Origin: Aminicenans sp964648465
Lineage (GTDB): Bacteria > Acidobacteriota > Aminicenantia > Aminicenantales > Aminicenantaceae
Assembly (NCBI GenBank): GCA_964648465.1
Contig: CAZYMU010000012.1
Location: forward strand, 4,972-68,971
Direction: 5' to 3'
DNA length: 64,000 nucleotides
The position numbers and the translations under genes are program-made. The notes below the pieces were generated by a model. That model worked only from the letters and a program-made list of their open reading frames with translations. It made no database searches and had not been told where the DNA came from. Of this stretch, positions 1 to 8,690 are shown piece after piece (positions within the stretch are counted from its first letter, which is position 1; each line of letters opens with the position of its first letter).

Positions 1-263
1 AGAACATCTAATCCTACAACTTCTGGGGCAATAATATTCTTTACATTTGAGACAGCTTTTAAAACTCCTTTTCCTATAAAACGGGAAGGGTCTCCATCTC
101 TTAATTCCAGGGCTTCGTGAGTACCTGTTGAAGCTCCTGAGGGAACAGAGGCCTTTCCTTGTGCTCCTGAACCAAGAAATACTTTCGTGCTGATTGTGGG
201 ATTTCCCCGAGAATCAAGGATTTCTCTTGTCTTTATTTTAACTATTGTTGTATCTGGCTTCAT
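1..263 (-). CDS. eno: Enolase, N-terminal part (gene runs off the window)
   Basis: Glycolytic enolase (2-phosphoglycerate to phosphoenolpyruvate, cytoplasmic). The first 87 residues are visible, starting from the ATG at 263. They show the enolase N-terminal pattern: REILDSRGNPT at residues 13-23 and the mobile substrate loop SGASTGTHEALELRDGD at 42-58. The rest, including the catalytic barrel, lies beyond base 1. The start is supported by an AAGGA ribosome-binding site about 8 bases upstream. It follows the YtxH gene on the same strand after 74 bases and could be its third cistron. Identification is secure although the gene is partial. Confidence 0.93.
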   Translation of the reverse strand, partial: MKPDTTIVKIKTREILDSRGNPTISTKVFLGSGAQGKASVPSGASTGTHEALELRDGDPSRFIGKGVLKAVSNVKNIIAPEVVGLDV

Positions 264-337
264 TAAATCATTCCTTGGTTTGGACTGAAAAGAATAATTC
301 TTTAAAGAATAATGCTTAACCTCTCTGGAGAATGGTT

Positions 338-658
338 TTACTTTTTTGCTTCTTCTTTAGGAGGCTCAGTATCCTTTTTGGTAATTTCTGCTTTTTTTTG
401 CTCAATAAATTCTTTTATTGAATCAACTCCTTCACTTGCCTTTTCCTTGACGACCTTGATTCCCTTCTCAGCTTCTTTTGCGATTTTTTCATAGCTTTCC
501 TTAGCCTTTTCTCCTGTTTTCGCGGCAGATTCTTGAATTTTCTTTCGTGTTTCTTCTCCGCTTGCCGGGGCAAAAAGAACACCTAGGATGAAGCCTGTAG
601 CTGTTCCTAATAAAAAGGACAAAGTGATTTCGATTACGCTCGTGTCTTTATTTGCCAT
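338..658 (-). CDS. YtxH domain membrane protein
   Basis: A 106-residue protein with one N-terminal membrane segment (about residues 9-30, rich in Gly and Leu) followed by the APASGEETRKKI motif typical of YtxH/gas-vesicle-like proteins. A long charged, Lys/Glu-rich, probably coiled-coil tail ends in a Pro/Lys-rich stretch. The function of the family is poorly defined; Firmicute members are general-stress proteins. The gene overlaps the upstream DUF948-like gene by 11 bases and has a good AAAGGAG site before its ATG, so the two are probably translated from one mRNA. YtxH and DUF948 genes are often neighbours, which supports both calls. Confidence 0.8.
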   Translation of the reverse strand: MANKDTSVIEITLSFLLGTATGFILGVLFAPASGEETRKKIQESAAKTGEKAKESYEKIAKEAEKGIKVVKEKASEGVDSIKEFIEQKKAEITKKDTEPPKEEAKK

Positions 659-1019
659 TTTTTTTCTCCTTTCGTTTTTTCATTTGCCGCCAGCCAAGAC
701 GAATAAACGGGTAAAGAAGTGGCCAGAAATTAGATGATGGCTTTATAATTTTCGTGGTTACGAACCAGGTTATTTCAGATAAGCTGACAGCTGTTTTTTT
801 TGTGGCTTCCAGGATGTCGTCTAAATCATCGATTTTAGTATTAACTTTTTGACTGGTCTCGTTCAGGTTGCTGACAAGGGTTCTTATTTGATTAAGAGTT
901 TCTTCTCCTCCTCTGGCTGTTTTTCGTAGTTGAGCAATGAGAGTAATGAGAAAAGTAACGGCTACAACTATTGAAATGGTTATAACTAAAAACAAGAACT
1001 GGTTTAAGGTTAGCGGCAT
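648..1019 (-). CDS. DUF948-type membrane protein
   Basis: A 123-residue protein with an N-terminal membrane helix (about 8-30) and then an amphipathic segment with many Asn, Thr and Glu residues at heptad-like spacing (QIRTLVSNLNETSQKVN), as in DUF948 proteins. The C-terminus is very basic (KKRKEKKNGK). It is the first gene of a likely DUF948-ytxH unit. It has no visible Shine-Dalgarno site: the ATG lies 9 bases after a sigma70 -10 box, so the mRNA may be leaderless. Exact function unknown. Confidence 0.68.
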   Translation of the reverse strand: MPLTLNQFLFLVITISIVVAVTFLITLIAQLRKTARGGEETLNQIRTLVSNLNETSQKVNTKIDDLDDILEATKKTAVSLSEITWFVTTKIIKPSSNFWPLLYPFIRLGWRQMKKRKEKKNGK

Positions 1020-1028
1020 TGTAATTAA

Positions 1029-1057
1029 TAGATAGAATAAAAAATATATTTTGTCAA
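1029..1057 (-). promoter_or_regulatory. Sigma70-type promoter for the DUF948-ytxH genes
   Basis: On the minus strand: -35 TTGACA (1052-1057), 17-base spacer, -10 TATCTA (1029-1034). Only 9 bases separate the -10 box from the ATG at 1019. The predicted transcript therefore starts at or within a few bases of the start codon. Confidence 0.6.
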
Positions 1058-1113
1058 TTTATAAATAACCTGAATTCTTGAAATTGTTATTAATTTTTGT
1101 CTATTTCTTTGGA

Positions 1114-1713
1114 TTATTTCAATAATATTTTTTGAATGTTAGGGATGTTGTGATCTTTTTCGATTTTTTCTAAGATGCGAATAAAATCACCCTCTTTCTT
1201 TTCTTTGATAGCCTGTTCCCATTCTTTCAGTATTGGGGATGGGATAAAAAGATATTCCTTTTTTAGCAGCTTATTGATCCCGCGGAGTGACTGCCAGTGT
1301 GTGATCATTATCAAGGCCAGCACACCAAAAAAAACGTTGGGACCTGGGAGAATTGCCATAAAACCACTGATAGGGAGGAGTAAAGTCTCCCCGATGAGGA
1401 GGATAATGTGTTTGGTTCTCTGCTTTTGGAGAAAGAAATAAAATTTGACATTTATTCTCTTTTTTCCAAGATGACCTGAATGGTTAATTATGATTTCATC
1501 TTGTTCTATTTTTATGATTTTTTCAAAAGTCTGTTCTTGTACAAGAATTTTTTGAGGCAAAAGCATGAGTTTTTCTTTAGCGACCACCCAGATTTTTTTC
1601 AGCCGGGGAAAGTCAGCTTTAATTTGGTGTACAGGTTCTGAAGAGAAATATCTGTATTTATGGCGGTAATCTTGTACGAAAAAGAACTGCATGATCTTGT
1701 TTAATTCTAACAT
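1114..1713 (-). CDS. Uncharacterised membrane protein, resembles K+/H+ exchange-related (Mit_KHE1) family
   Basis: A 199-residue protein, mostly soluble and basic at the N-terminus, with one or two hydrophobic segments in the middle (about residues 102-140). The segment around ILPGPNVFFGVLALIMITHWQSLRG recalls the proline-asparagine and His-Trp-x-x-Leu-x-Gly pattern I associate with the mitochondrial K+-H+ exchange-related family. That is recollection of a pattern, not a search result. No catalytic motif is visible. The gene stands alone between the DUF948 gene and leuS. Treat it as a hypothetical inner-membrane protein. Confidence 0.5.
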   Translation of the reverse strand: MLELNKIMQFFFVQDYRHKYRYFSSEPVHQIKADFPRLKKIWVVAKEKLMLLPQKILVQEQTFEKIIKIEQDEIIINHSGHLGKKRINVKFYFFLQKQRTKHIILLIGETLLLPISGFMAILPGPNVFFGVLALIMITHWQSLRGINKLLKKEYLFIPSPILKEWEQAIKEKKEGDFIRILEKIEKDHNIPNIQKILLK

Positions 1714-1853
1714 TTAGCCTAGCTATAAACAAATCTTTCCCTTTAATATTAAATGTAATAGGTATGGAATGAAGATAATAGCAAAACTCGAAGTGAATGA
1801 ATATTGTTTACAGGACAAAATTTCACTCCATGATACAAGTTAGACTTCTGTTC

Positions 1854-1882
1854 TTGACTTTTTATGGGGATGAATCTAATAT
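1854..1882 (+). promoter_or_regulatory. Sigma70-type promoter for leuS-lptE-holA
   Basis: TTGACT (1854-1859), 17-base spacer, TAATAT (1877-1882). The expected transcription start is near 1889, about 80 bases before the preferred leuS ATG. The leader holds no obvious T-box: no specifier hairpin or conserved T-box core was seen. Confidence 0.6.
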
Positions 1883-1967
1883 TTACGGTTGAAAATCATG
1901 AAAGTTCTTGGTTAACAAAGAGCCTGGTTTATTAAAACATTTGAAAGAAAAGCACAAGAGCAAAAAG

Positions 1968-4442
1968 ATGAGAGAAAAGTATAATTTTAAAAAAATTGAA
2001 GAAAAGTGGCAGAAGGTTTGGGATAGCAAAAAAGTTTTTAGGTCTTGCAAAGACCGGGCGAAAAAAAAGTATTACTGCCTGGAAATGTACCCTTATCCGT
2101 CTGGCTGTATCCATATGGGACATGTGCGAAATTATTCGATTGGAGATGTTATTTCCCGCTATAAGGCGATGAATGGTTTTAGTGTTATTCATCCTATTGG
2201 CTGGGATGCTATGGGAATGCCGGCTGAGAATGCTGCTATTAGCCAAGGCGTTCACCCTCAAAAATGGACTCTCGATAATATTTTGTACATGAAGAGACAG
2301 TTGAAGAGGATGGGTTTTAGCTATGATTGGGACCGTGAAGTAAATACATGTCTACCTGAGTATTATAGATGGAACCAGTGGATTTTCCTAAAAATGTATG
2401 AGAGAGGTTTGGCATATAGGAAAAAAAGCCGTGTAAATTGGTGTCCACAGTGCCAGACGGTTCTTGCGAATGAGCAGGCTGTTGGAGAGCGCTGCTGGCG
2501 ATGTGGTACGGCAGTCAAACAGAAAGAGATAGAACAGTGGTTCCTGAAAATAACTGACTATGCGGAAGAGTTACTTTCTGGTCACAGCCTGCTTGAAAAG
2601 TGGCCGGAACATGCCCTGACTATGCAGAAAAATTGGATAGGAAAGAGCACTGGAGCACACATTATTTTCCCAATGGCAGACTCATCTCGATCTATTGAGA
2701 TTTTTACTACAAGAGTTGATACCATCTTCGGAGCTACATTTATAGCGCTTTCTCCTGGGCATCCTTTGTCTCGAACTCTGATTTTGGAATCAGAGCGGAA
2801 AGAGGAGCTGGAGAAATGGATAGAAAGAAATCTTATTGAACGAAGACAGAAAGAAAGTTTGGAAGAAACCGAAAAGAAGGGAATTGATACTGGTAAAAAG
2901 GCTATTAATCCTTACACTGGTGAAGAAATCCCTATCTGGATTACCAATTATGTTTTAATGGAATACGGCACAGGTGCAATTATGGCTGTTCCTGGACATG
3001 ATAAAAGAGACTTCGAGTTTGCAAAAAAGTATTCTTTACCAATTAAAGAAGTAATAGTGCCATATGGTCAATCTCCAGCCGGAAAAACAGAGGAGGTTTT
3101 TGAAGATTTTGGAATAGTTATCAATTCAGGGCATTTTTCTGACAGAAATTCCATAGAAGCAGCCAAAGAGATGATTAGATACGGAGAAGAAAAAGGATTT
3201 GCCAGAAAAGAGATATTGTACCGCCTTAAAGATTGGGGTATTTCACGTCAACGCTATTGGGGCACACCTATTCCTGTAGTTTACTGTGATAAGTGTGGTA
3301 TTGTAGGTGTTCCTTACGATTCTCTTCCGGTCGTTCTTCCTTATGATGTAGAGTTTAAAGGGACAGAAGGATCTCCTCTCGAAAAATCAGAGGATTTTGT
3401 GAAAACAACGTGTCCGAAATGCCATAGAGAAGCACGTCGGGAAACCGATACAATGGACACTTTTTTTGATTCATCCTGGTATTATTTTCGCTACTGCTCT
3501 CCAGAGGAAAAGAAACTTCCATTTGATCCTCAGCCTGTTGATTATTGGCTTCCTGTTGATCTCTATATAGGAGGAATAGAACATGCTATTCTTCATCTCA
3601 TATATGCGCGTTTTTTCTGCAAGGTTTTGAGAGATTTAGGATTGACAAAGATTGATGAACCTTTTCCTCGATATCTTGCCCAGGGGATGGTGACTAAAGA
3701 TGGATCTGCCATGTCGAAATCAAGAGGCAATGTGGTGGATCCGGATGAAATGGTATCAGAATACGGGGCAGATACTCTCAGACTGTTTGTCCTTTTCGCG
3801 GCTCCTCCTGAAAAAGAATTTGCATGGAATGAGAAGGGAATAGAAGGATCATACCGGTTCTTGAATCGCATTTGGTCATTTTTTCAGGAAAATATGGATA
3901 TATTTAATAAAGAAGAAGAGGATTTGCGTGGATCGGATATTGCAGTAAGCAGCTTAAGGAGGAAAATGCACCAGACCGTAAAGAAAGTTAGTGAAAACAT
4001 AGAAAAAAGATTCCATTTAAATACGGCCGTTAGTTCCATCATGGAATTTTTTAACCAGATCAAAAAAGAAAATGATACCTTAAGGAAAAGCGATGTAGGG
4101 AAAAATATTTTAAAGGAAGCTTTGGAAAAACTGGTCTTGTTGCTTTATCCTTTTACCCCTCACGTTTGTGAAGAACTTTGGGAGAGAATGGGACATAAAA
4201 AACTCCTTATCCGCAGTGCATGGCCGTCGTTTGATCCTGACCTAGCCAAAGAGGAGACGGTGACTATTGTGGTTCAGATCAATGGAAAATTAAGGGATAA
4301 ATTTAATGTGGAGAGGGATTTGCAAGAGGTGCGGATAAAGGAAAGAGCTTTAGAATTAGATAGAATTCAAAATTTAATCGGGGAGAAAAAAGTCAAGAAA
4401 GTGATATATATTAAGAATAAATTGGTCAATATTGTACTTTAG
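1968..4442 (+). CDS. leuS: Leucyl-tRNA synthetase
   Basis: Class I aminoacyl-tRNA synthetase that charges tRNA-Leu. In order: HIGH-type motif HMGH at residues 49-52; a zinc-binding pair CPQC/CWRC; a complete CP1 editing domain with the threonine-rich ETTRVDT-like stretch (here FTTRVDTIFG); a second Cys pair (CDKC, CPKC); the KMSKS loop as AMSKS at 581-585; and an anticodon-binding domain ending in the usual VQINGKLRDKF region. At 824 residues it has a normal length. The frame extends upstream to a TTG at 1908, but the ATG at 1968 gives the standard N-terminus (REKYNFKKIEEKWQKVW) and is preferred. It is followed after 15 bases by lptE, the same leuS-lptE-holA order as in Escherichia coli. Confidence 0.97.
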   Translation: MREKYNFKKIEEKWQKVWDSKKVFRSCKDRAKKKYYCLEMYPYPSGCIHMGHVRNYSIGDVISRYKAMNGFSVIHPIGWDAMGMPAENAAISQGVHPQKWTLDNILYMKRQLKRMGFSYDWDREVNTCLPEYYRWNQWIFLKMYERGLAYRKKSRVNWCPQCQTVLANEQAVGERCWRCGTAVKQKEIEQWFLKITDYAEELLSGHSLLEKWPEHALTMQKNWIGKSTGAHIIFPMADSSRSIEIFTTRVDTIFGATFIALSPGHPLSRTLILESERKEELEKWIERNLIERRQKESLEETEKKGIDTGKKAINPYTGEEIPIWITNYVLMEYGTGAIMAVPGHDKRDFEFAKKYSLPIKEVIVPYGQSPAGKTEEVFEDFGIVINSGHFSDRNSIEAAKEMIRYGEEKGFARKEILYRLKDWGISRQRYWGTPIPVVYCDKCGIVGVPYDSLPVVLPYDVEFKGTEGSPLEKSEDFVKTTCPKCHREARRETDTMDTFFDSSWYYFRYCSPEEKKLPFDPQPVDYWLPVDLYIGGIEHAILHLIYARFFCKVLRDLGLTKIDEPFPRYLAQGMVTKDGSAMSKSRGNVVDPDEMVSEYGADTLRLFVLFAAPPEKEFAWNEKGIEGSYRFLNRIWSFFQENMDIFNKEEEDLRGSDIAVSSLRRKMHQTVKKVSENIEKRFHLNTAVSSIMEFFNQIKKENDTLRKSDVGKNILKEALEKLVLLLYPFTPHVCEELWERMGHKKLLIRSAWPSFDPDLAKEETVTIVVQINGKLRDKFNVERDLQEVRIKERALELDRIQNLIGEKKVKKVIYIKNKLVNIVL

Positions 4443-4457
4443 GTTTATTGGAATAAA

Positions 4458-4967
4458 ATGAAAAAATTTATTTTTCTGTTATTTGTTTTCCTTTTGTCTG
4501 TTCAGTGCGGGTATCACCTGCGGGGGACAGGCAGTGCACTTCCTGAACATATTAAGAAAATCAATATTCCCATGTTTAAAAACTCAACAACACGTTTTGA
4601 GCTTGATTTGAAACTGACTCAAAAAGTTATTGATGAGTTAGTAGCACGGGGAAGAGTGGAAATTACGGATGACAGGTCTTCTGCTGAAGCTGTCTTGTCA
4701 GGAGAAATCATTTCTTTCACTGCAAATCCTATAGCTTTTTCTGGAGAAGCGACTGCTGACCGCTATAACATTACTATTGTTGCAAAGATTTTACTCAGGG
4801 ATATTCTCAAGAATAAGAACATCTTTTCCAACCCCAATTTTGTTTATCAGGAAGAATATGAAGTTCCTGAAGGGATGGATTTTGAGACTGTAGAAACAGA
4901 AGCTATCGACAAGGTAGCGGAAAAGTTTGCCAAGACTCTCGTGATAACAATTTTAGAAGGATTTTAA
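4458..4967 (+). CDS. lptE: LPS-assembly lipoprotein LptE
   Basis: Outer-membrane lipoprotein that plugs LptD and helps insert lipopolysaccharide. It has a hydrophobic signal peptide with lipobox LSVQC (Cys17) followed directly by GYHLRG, the hallmark of LptE (rare lipoprotein B). The remaining 150 residues match the family pattern: IKKINIPMFKNST, a middle strand around EAVLSGEI, and a C-terminal helix. It sits between leuS and holA, the conserved proteobacterial position. Its stop overlaps the holA start (TAATG), implying translational coupling. Together with lptC/A and lptB elsewhere in the window it supports a diderm cell with LPS. Confidence 0.9.
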   Translation: MKKFIFLLFVFLLSVQCGYHLRGTGSALPEHIKKINIPMFKNSTTRFELDLKLTQKVIDELVARGRVEITDDRSSAEAVLSGEIISFTANPIAFSGEATADRYNITIVAKILLRDILKNKNIFSNPNFVYQEEYEVPEGMDFETVETEAIDKVAEKFAKTLVITILEGF

Positions 4968-6079
4968 TGGTGGTGTATAGTTTTGTTCTGAACAGGAAAA
5001 TTAGCGAAGAGACTATTTTACCATGTTATTTTTTTTATGGGAAAGAGGTTTTCCTTGCTTATCAGTTTATAAACGAGCTGAAAAAAGTATTGGCTTTTCC
5101 TGATAATCAAGCTTACGGCATAGAAAAATTCGACCTCGAGAATCATTCCTGGATGCAGGTTATTGATGCAGCCCGAACTGGACATTTGCTTTTTTCTACA
5201 AAGTCTATGATTGTGGTTGAGGTTTCGGAACCTAGAGATAAGCACCTTTCTTCAATGGAAGAGAGTGTCTTGAGGGAGTATTTTTCTTCCCCTTCTTATC
5301 AAACAGTTCTCATAATTATTTTTTCGGGAAAATTGAAACAGGATGCACTGCTTTTCAGAATATTTTCAACATTTTCTTCTTCCACAGTTTTTAGGAAGGA
5401 ATTGAGGCCTTTAAAAGAGAAAGATTTATTTATATGGATTGAAAGAAAATTGAAAATGACAGGTAAGATTGTGACAAATGATGCCAAAAAAAGGATGGTA
5501 GAGTCCATTGGAAGCGATTTAGGCAGAATGAATAATGAGATAGAAAAAATTGTCACATTCATCGACAAAAAAAAACTAATTGAATTGGATGATGTGAATC
5601 AGATCTCCGGCTGGATTAAATCATTTGATGAATGGGAGATTTTAGACAATTTGGTTGAGGCTGATTATGAGAAATGCCTGCTCACGCTGGATTATTTACT
5701 AAAGAAAAAAGCTGTCCCGCCTGTGGCCATTTTAGCTGGGACTGTCAGGTTTTTCAGGGATATTTTGCAAGCTAAGCTCTGGCTGAAGGAGAAGGCTAAA
5801 GATAGAAGGATGATTTTCAAGGAGTTGAGGCCAAACATTAAAGAAAAATTTAAAGATTTATATGCTAGAAAATATAGAGAATTGTTCTTTTTAGTAGACA
5901 CAATTTCTATGAAAGATCTGAATCATTTTTTACTTGCCCTCCGGCAGATTGATTTAAAGTACAAGACATCAAGCATTTCTACTAAGAGCAATTCGCGTCA
6001 GACGCTTTTAGAGAGTTTCCTTTTTGATTATTGTTGCCGCAGGAAAAATGTTAAAAAGCTGTTGCAGAGAAGTGCTTAA
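4967..6079 (+). CDS. holA: DNA polymerase III subunit delta
   Basis: Delta subunit of the clamp-loader complex, which opens the beta clamp. The 370 residues follow the family layout: an N-terminal domain starting near PCYFFYGKEVFLAYQFINEL, the degenerate AAA+ fold without Walker motifs, and a C-terminal helical collar with LDYLLKKKAVPPVAILAGTVRFF, equivalent to the common hinge region of HolA. The start codon overlaps the lptE stop. No terminator is obvious before the convergent rpsT. Confidence 0.9.
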   Translation: MVVYSFVLNRKISEETILPCYFFYGKEVFLAYQFINELKKVLAFPDNQAYGIEKFDLENHSWMQVIDAARTGHLLFSTKSMIVVEVSEPRDKHLSSMEESVLREYFSSPSYQTVLIIIFSGKLKQDALLFRIFSTFSSSTVFRKELRPLKEKDLFIWIERKLKMTGKIVTNDAKKRMVESIGSDLGRMNNEIEKIVTFIDKKKLIELDDVNQISGWIKSFDEWEILDNLVEADYEKCLLTLDYLLKKKAVPPVAILAGTVRFFRDILQAKLWLKEKAKDRRMIFKELRPNIKEKFKDLYARKYRELFFLVDTISMKDLNHFLLALRQIDLKYKTSSISTKSNSRQTLLESFLFDYCCRRKNVKKLLQRSA

Positions 6080-6132
6080 TATTGATAAGGAATCAGTAAG
6101 CGTAGGAAAATGCGGTAGGGATTCTTGTAAGA

Positions 6133-6411
6133 TTATTTGGAAGGCGAAGGATTAACCATTTCTACCTGCCGGCTTAATCTCGATTTGTAACGGTTGCCTT
6201 TATTTTTGTGGATGGTTCTTTTTTTGACTGATTTATCTATTAAGGAAAAGGTCTGGGGGAGGAGATTTGAGGCTTCTTCTTTATCTTTATTTTTAATAGC
6301 TTTCCTCAATTTTTTTATCTGTGAGCGAAGAGTGGATTTGTTTTTTCTATTTATTGCATTTCTTCGGAGGCCCCGCCTCCACTGTCGTATAGCAGATTTG
6401 TGATGAGCCAT
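6133..6411 (-). CDS. rpsT: 30S ribosomal protein S20
   Basis: Small-subunit ribosomal protein that binds 16S rRNA. The 92-residue product begins MAHHKSAIRQWRRGLRRNAINR, the typical S20 start, and is rich in Lys and Arg, with the family pattern continuing through IDKSVKKRTIHKNKGNRYKSRL. An open frame extends further upstream to 6540, but the ATG at 6411 has an AGGAG site 6 bases before it and gives the canonical N-terminus. Divergent from murJ. Confidence 0.95.
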   Translation of the reverse strand: MAHHKSAIRQWRRGLRRNAINRKNKSTLRSQIKKLRKAIKNKDKEEASNLLPQTFSLIDKSVKKRTIHKNKGNRYKSRLSRQVEMVNPSPSK

Positions 6412-6435
6412 TTCTTTCTCCTGTAAAGAACTGTT

Positions 6436-6464
6436 ATAATAAGATATCTTCTTTTTAAAGTCAA
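6436..6464 (-). promoter_or_regulatory. Sigma70-type promoter for rpsT
   Basis: On the minus strand: TTGACT (6459-6464), 17-base spacer, TATTAT (6436-6441). The start site is predicted near 6429, giving a leader of about 18 bases that includes the AGGAG site of rpsT. Confidence 0.65.
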
Positions 6465-6494
6465 CATAACAATGATAAGGCACAGGAAAAAGGG

Positions 6495-8060
6495 ATGATG
6501 GAACAAAAAGCAGAGAATCGCAAGCTACTGAGGTCCACATTTGCAGTCACCGCCCCTACACTTATCAGCAGGGTACTGGGCTATTTTAGAGACATGATTC
6601 AGGCATTTTATCTTGGCACCGGAACGAATGCTGATGCTTTCACTATGGCCTATGTAATTCCAAACTTATTGAGGCGTTTGACAGGCGAAGGGGCTATGAC
6701 GGCAGCTTTTATCCCTGTGTTTACTCAAGTAAAAAAAGAAAAGAAGAAAGAAGAACTGTGGAAATTTGCTAATGCATTCTTTTTTGATCTGACTTTGATT
6801 ATGGCACTTCTTACTGTACTAGGTATAATTTTTTCTCCTTTTCTGGTAAAGGTCATTGCCTTTGGATTTAAGCAGGTTCATGGAAAATGGGATCTGACCC
6901 TAGTGCTTACACGGATCATGTTTCCATATATCTTTCTAATAAGCCTAGCTGCACTGGCAATGGCAATTCTAAATTCTTTTAAAAAGTTTTTTGTCCCGGC
7001 ATTTACTCCTGTTCTTTTTAACCTTTCTATTATTGCTGCAGCTGTTTTTTTTGCACCCAGGGCTGAAGAGCCTGCATTTGTTTTTGCTGCAGGAGTTGTT
7101 ATCGGCGGAGTTTTTCAATTATGCTTTCAGCTTCCTTTTCTATGGAAGAAAGGAATGCGTTTCAAGATTGGCCTTAGTTTCAGACACCCTGCCGTACGCA
7201 AAGTGGCAGTGCTTATGGTCCCGGGGATTTTTGGAGTCGGGATATCCCAAATAAACTTTGCCATAAGCCGAATGATTGCATCCTTCCTGGAGGAAGGAAG
7301 TGTCTCATCTCTCTACTATGCTTCCAGAATCCAGGAGCTTACTCTCGGCCTTTTTTCTATTGCGCTTTCCATAGCACTTCTTCCCACTTTTTCTGAACTG
7401 GCAGCACGTAATAATATAAAGAAAATGAAGAAAACGCTCAATTTCTCTATTAAGCTGATATTCTGGATTACATTCCCGGCAATGGCCGGTCTTATTGTGC
7501 TGAATTATCCTATAATTCAGGTTCTTTATCAGAGAGGGGTTTTCGATGTCCATTCGACTGCAATGAGTGCTTCATGTCTGCTGTTTTTTTCTTTCGGACT
7601 TCCGTTTATTTCGGGTGTAAAGATTATTGCTCCTGCATTCTATGCTCTCAAAGATACCAAGACACCTGTTGTCGTGGCTTTTTTTGTGATGTTGGGCTAT
7701 ATTTCTTTGTCTTTAATTTTAATGAAACCGATGCGTGTTGGTGGAATAGCTTTAGCTTTATCTCTGTCTTCGATTTTCAATTTTTTCCTTCTTTTTTATC
7801 TGCTGGAAAAGAAAATTGGGAGAATTGAAAATAAAGGGGTTTTAATATATGCATTAAAATCCGCTTTTTCAGCAGCTGTAATGGGATGTGCAATATGGTT
7901 TTTTATGAAGCAGTTTGAATTCAATAATTTTATCTTCATGAAACAGCTTTTTGTTTTGTTGTCAGCTATTTTGCTGGGAATTCTTATATATATTGTGTTG
8001 AATTTGCTTTTCAACCATGAGGATTTAAAAAGCTTAATTAGTGCTTTTTCAGGAAAGTGA
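6495..8060 (+). CDS. murJ: Lipid II flippase MurJ (MviN)
   Basis: Integral inner-membrane protein of the MOP exporter superfamily that flips lipid II for peptidoglycan synthesis. The 521 residues contain about 14 hydrophobic segments. The N-terminus shows the MurJ signature: SRVLGYFRDMIQAFYLGTG, then NLLRRLTGEGAMTAAFIPVF. The conserved Arg residues and the central YYASRIQELTLGLFSIALSIALLP pattern are present. The start at 6495 follows a purine-rich stretch (ACAGGAAAAAGGG). The rpsT-murJ neighbourhood is also seen in proteobacteria. Followed by dtd after 24 bases. Confidence 0.95.
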   Translation: MMEQKAENRKLLRSTFAVTAPTLISRVLGYFRDMIQAFYLGTGTNADAFTMAYVIPNLLRRLTGEGAMTAAFIPVFTQVKKEKKKEELWKFANAFFFDLTLIMALLTVLGIIFSPFLVKVIAFGFKQVHGKWDLTLVLTRIMFPYIFLISLAALAMAILNSFKKFFVPAFTPVLFNLSIIAAAVFFAPRAEEPAFVFAAGVVIGGVFQLCFQLPFLWKKGMRFKIGLSFRHPAVRKVAVLMVPGIFGVGISQINFAISRMIASFLEEGSVSSLYYASRIQELTLGLFSIALSIALLPTFSELAARNNIKKMKKTLNFSIKLIFWITFPAMAGLIVLNYPIIQVLYQRGVFDVHSTAMSASCLLFFSFGLPFISGVKIIAPAFYALKDTKTPVVVAFFVMLGYISLSLILMKPMRVGGIALALSLSSIFNFFLLFYLLEKKIGRIENKGVLIYALKSAFSAAVMGCAIWFFMKQFEFNNFIFMKQLFVLLSAILLGILIYIVLNLLFNHEDLKSLISAFSGK

Positions 8061-8084
8061 ATGCCTAAAAACTGAGGGATTTTA

Positions 8085-8534
8085 ATGAAGATTGTATTGC
8101 AAAGAGTAAAGAAAGCTTCGGTTACTGTTGGAAGAAAAGTTGCAGGTAAGATTGGCAGCGGCATTTGTCTTCTTGTTGGAATAGAAAAAGGAGATTCAAA
8201 GGAAGATGCTCATTATTTAGCCAAGAAAATCACGGAATTAAGGATTTTTCCAGATGAAGATGGGAAGATGAATTTTTCTTTGTCTGATGTTCTAGGAGAA
8301 GTACTCGCTGTATCTCAATTCACTTTGGCTGGTTCGGTTAGGAAAGGGAGGAGGCCGAGTTTTGATAAAGCCGAGCATCCGGAAAAAGCAGAAAGGCTGT
8401 TTAATTATTTTGTTGACTTGTTCAGGCAGAAAGGCATAAAAGTCGCAACAGGTATCTTTGGTGCAAGGATGAGTGTCAACTTAACAAATGATGGCCCTGT
8501 GACTTTCATTATATCTAGCCTGGATCATTCATAA
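8085..8534 (+). CDS. dtd: D-aminoacyl-tRNA deacylase
   Basis: Hydrolyses D-aminoacyl-tRNAs, for example D-Tyr-tRNA. Length 149 residues, normal for DTD. Visible signatures are MKIVLQRVKKASVTV at the start, the SQFTL segment (LAVSQFTLAG) and the C-terminal NDGPVTFIIS motif (Gly-Pro of the cross-subunit site). It probably shares a transcript with murJ. The last five codons and the stop fall inside a 26-base repeat that recurs at 44320, so the C-terminal SLDHS is partly repeat-derived. Confidence 0.93.
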   Translation: MKIVLQRVKKASVTVGRKVAGKIGSGICLLVGIEKGDSKEDAHYLAKKITELRIFPDEDGKMNFSLSDVLGEVLAVSQFTLAGSVRKGRRPSFDKAEHPEKAERLFNYFVDLFRQKGIKVATGIFGARMSVNLTNDGPVTFIISSLDHS

Positions 8535-8544
8535 AGAATGCCGA
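8519..8544 (+). repeat. Dispersed repeat block A, copy 1 (overlaps dtd 3' end)
   Basis: A 26-base block starting CCTGGATCATTCATAAAG and ending AATGCCGA. It matches 44320-44345 at 25 of 26 positions. Its last 13 bases recur inverted and perfect at 8640-8652. A more degenerate version in the same orientation lies at about 8778-8804 (CCTGGGTTGTTCATAAAAAT...). Confidence 0.75.
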
Positions 8545-8652
8545 CACCATTATTTAACCTTAATGAAATCTGCTTATCAGCATGATTTTTCGCAATATTA
8601 AGAGAGTCGCTTTCTTTATTGAATCTAATTTAATTATAATCGGCATTCTTTA
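8532..8652. repeat. 13-bp perfect inverted repeat, 95 bases apart
   Basis: TAAAGAATGCCGA at 8532-8544 and its exact reverse complement TCGGCATTCTTTA at 8640-8652. The arms bracket an A/T-rich 95-base interior without a gene. The size and symmetry resemble a miniature inverted-repeat element or the stem of a long structured RNA. Confidence 0.6.
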
Positions 8653-8690
8653 CCCTATGGGCGAGCCGATTTTACTGCATCTGCTGCGTT

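Noticed and set aside
1883..1967. T-box or attenuator leader for leuS
   Set aside because: The leader is about 80 bases, too short for a T-box, and no paired stems or T-box core were visible.
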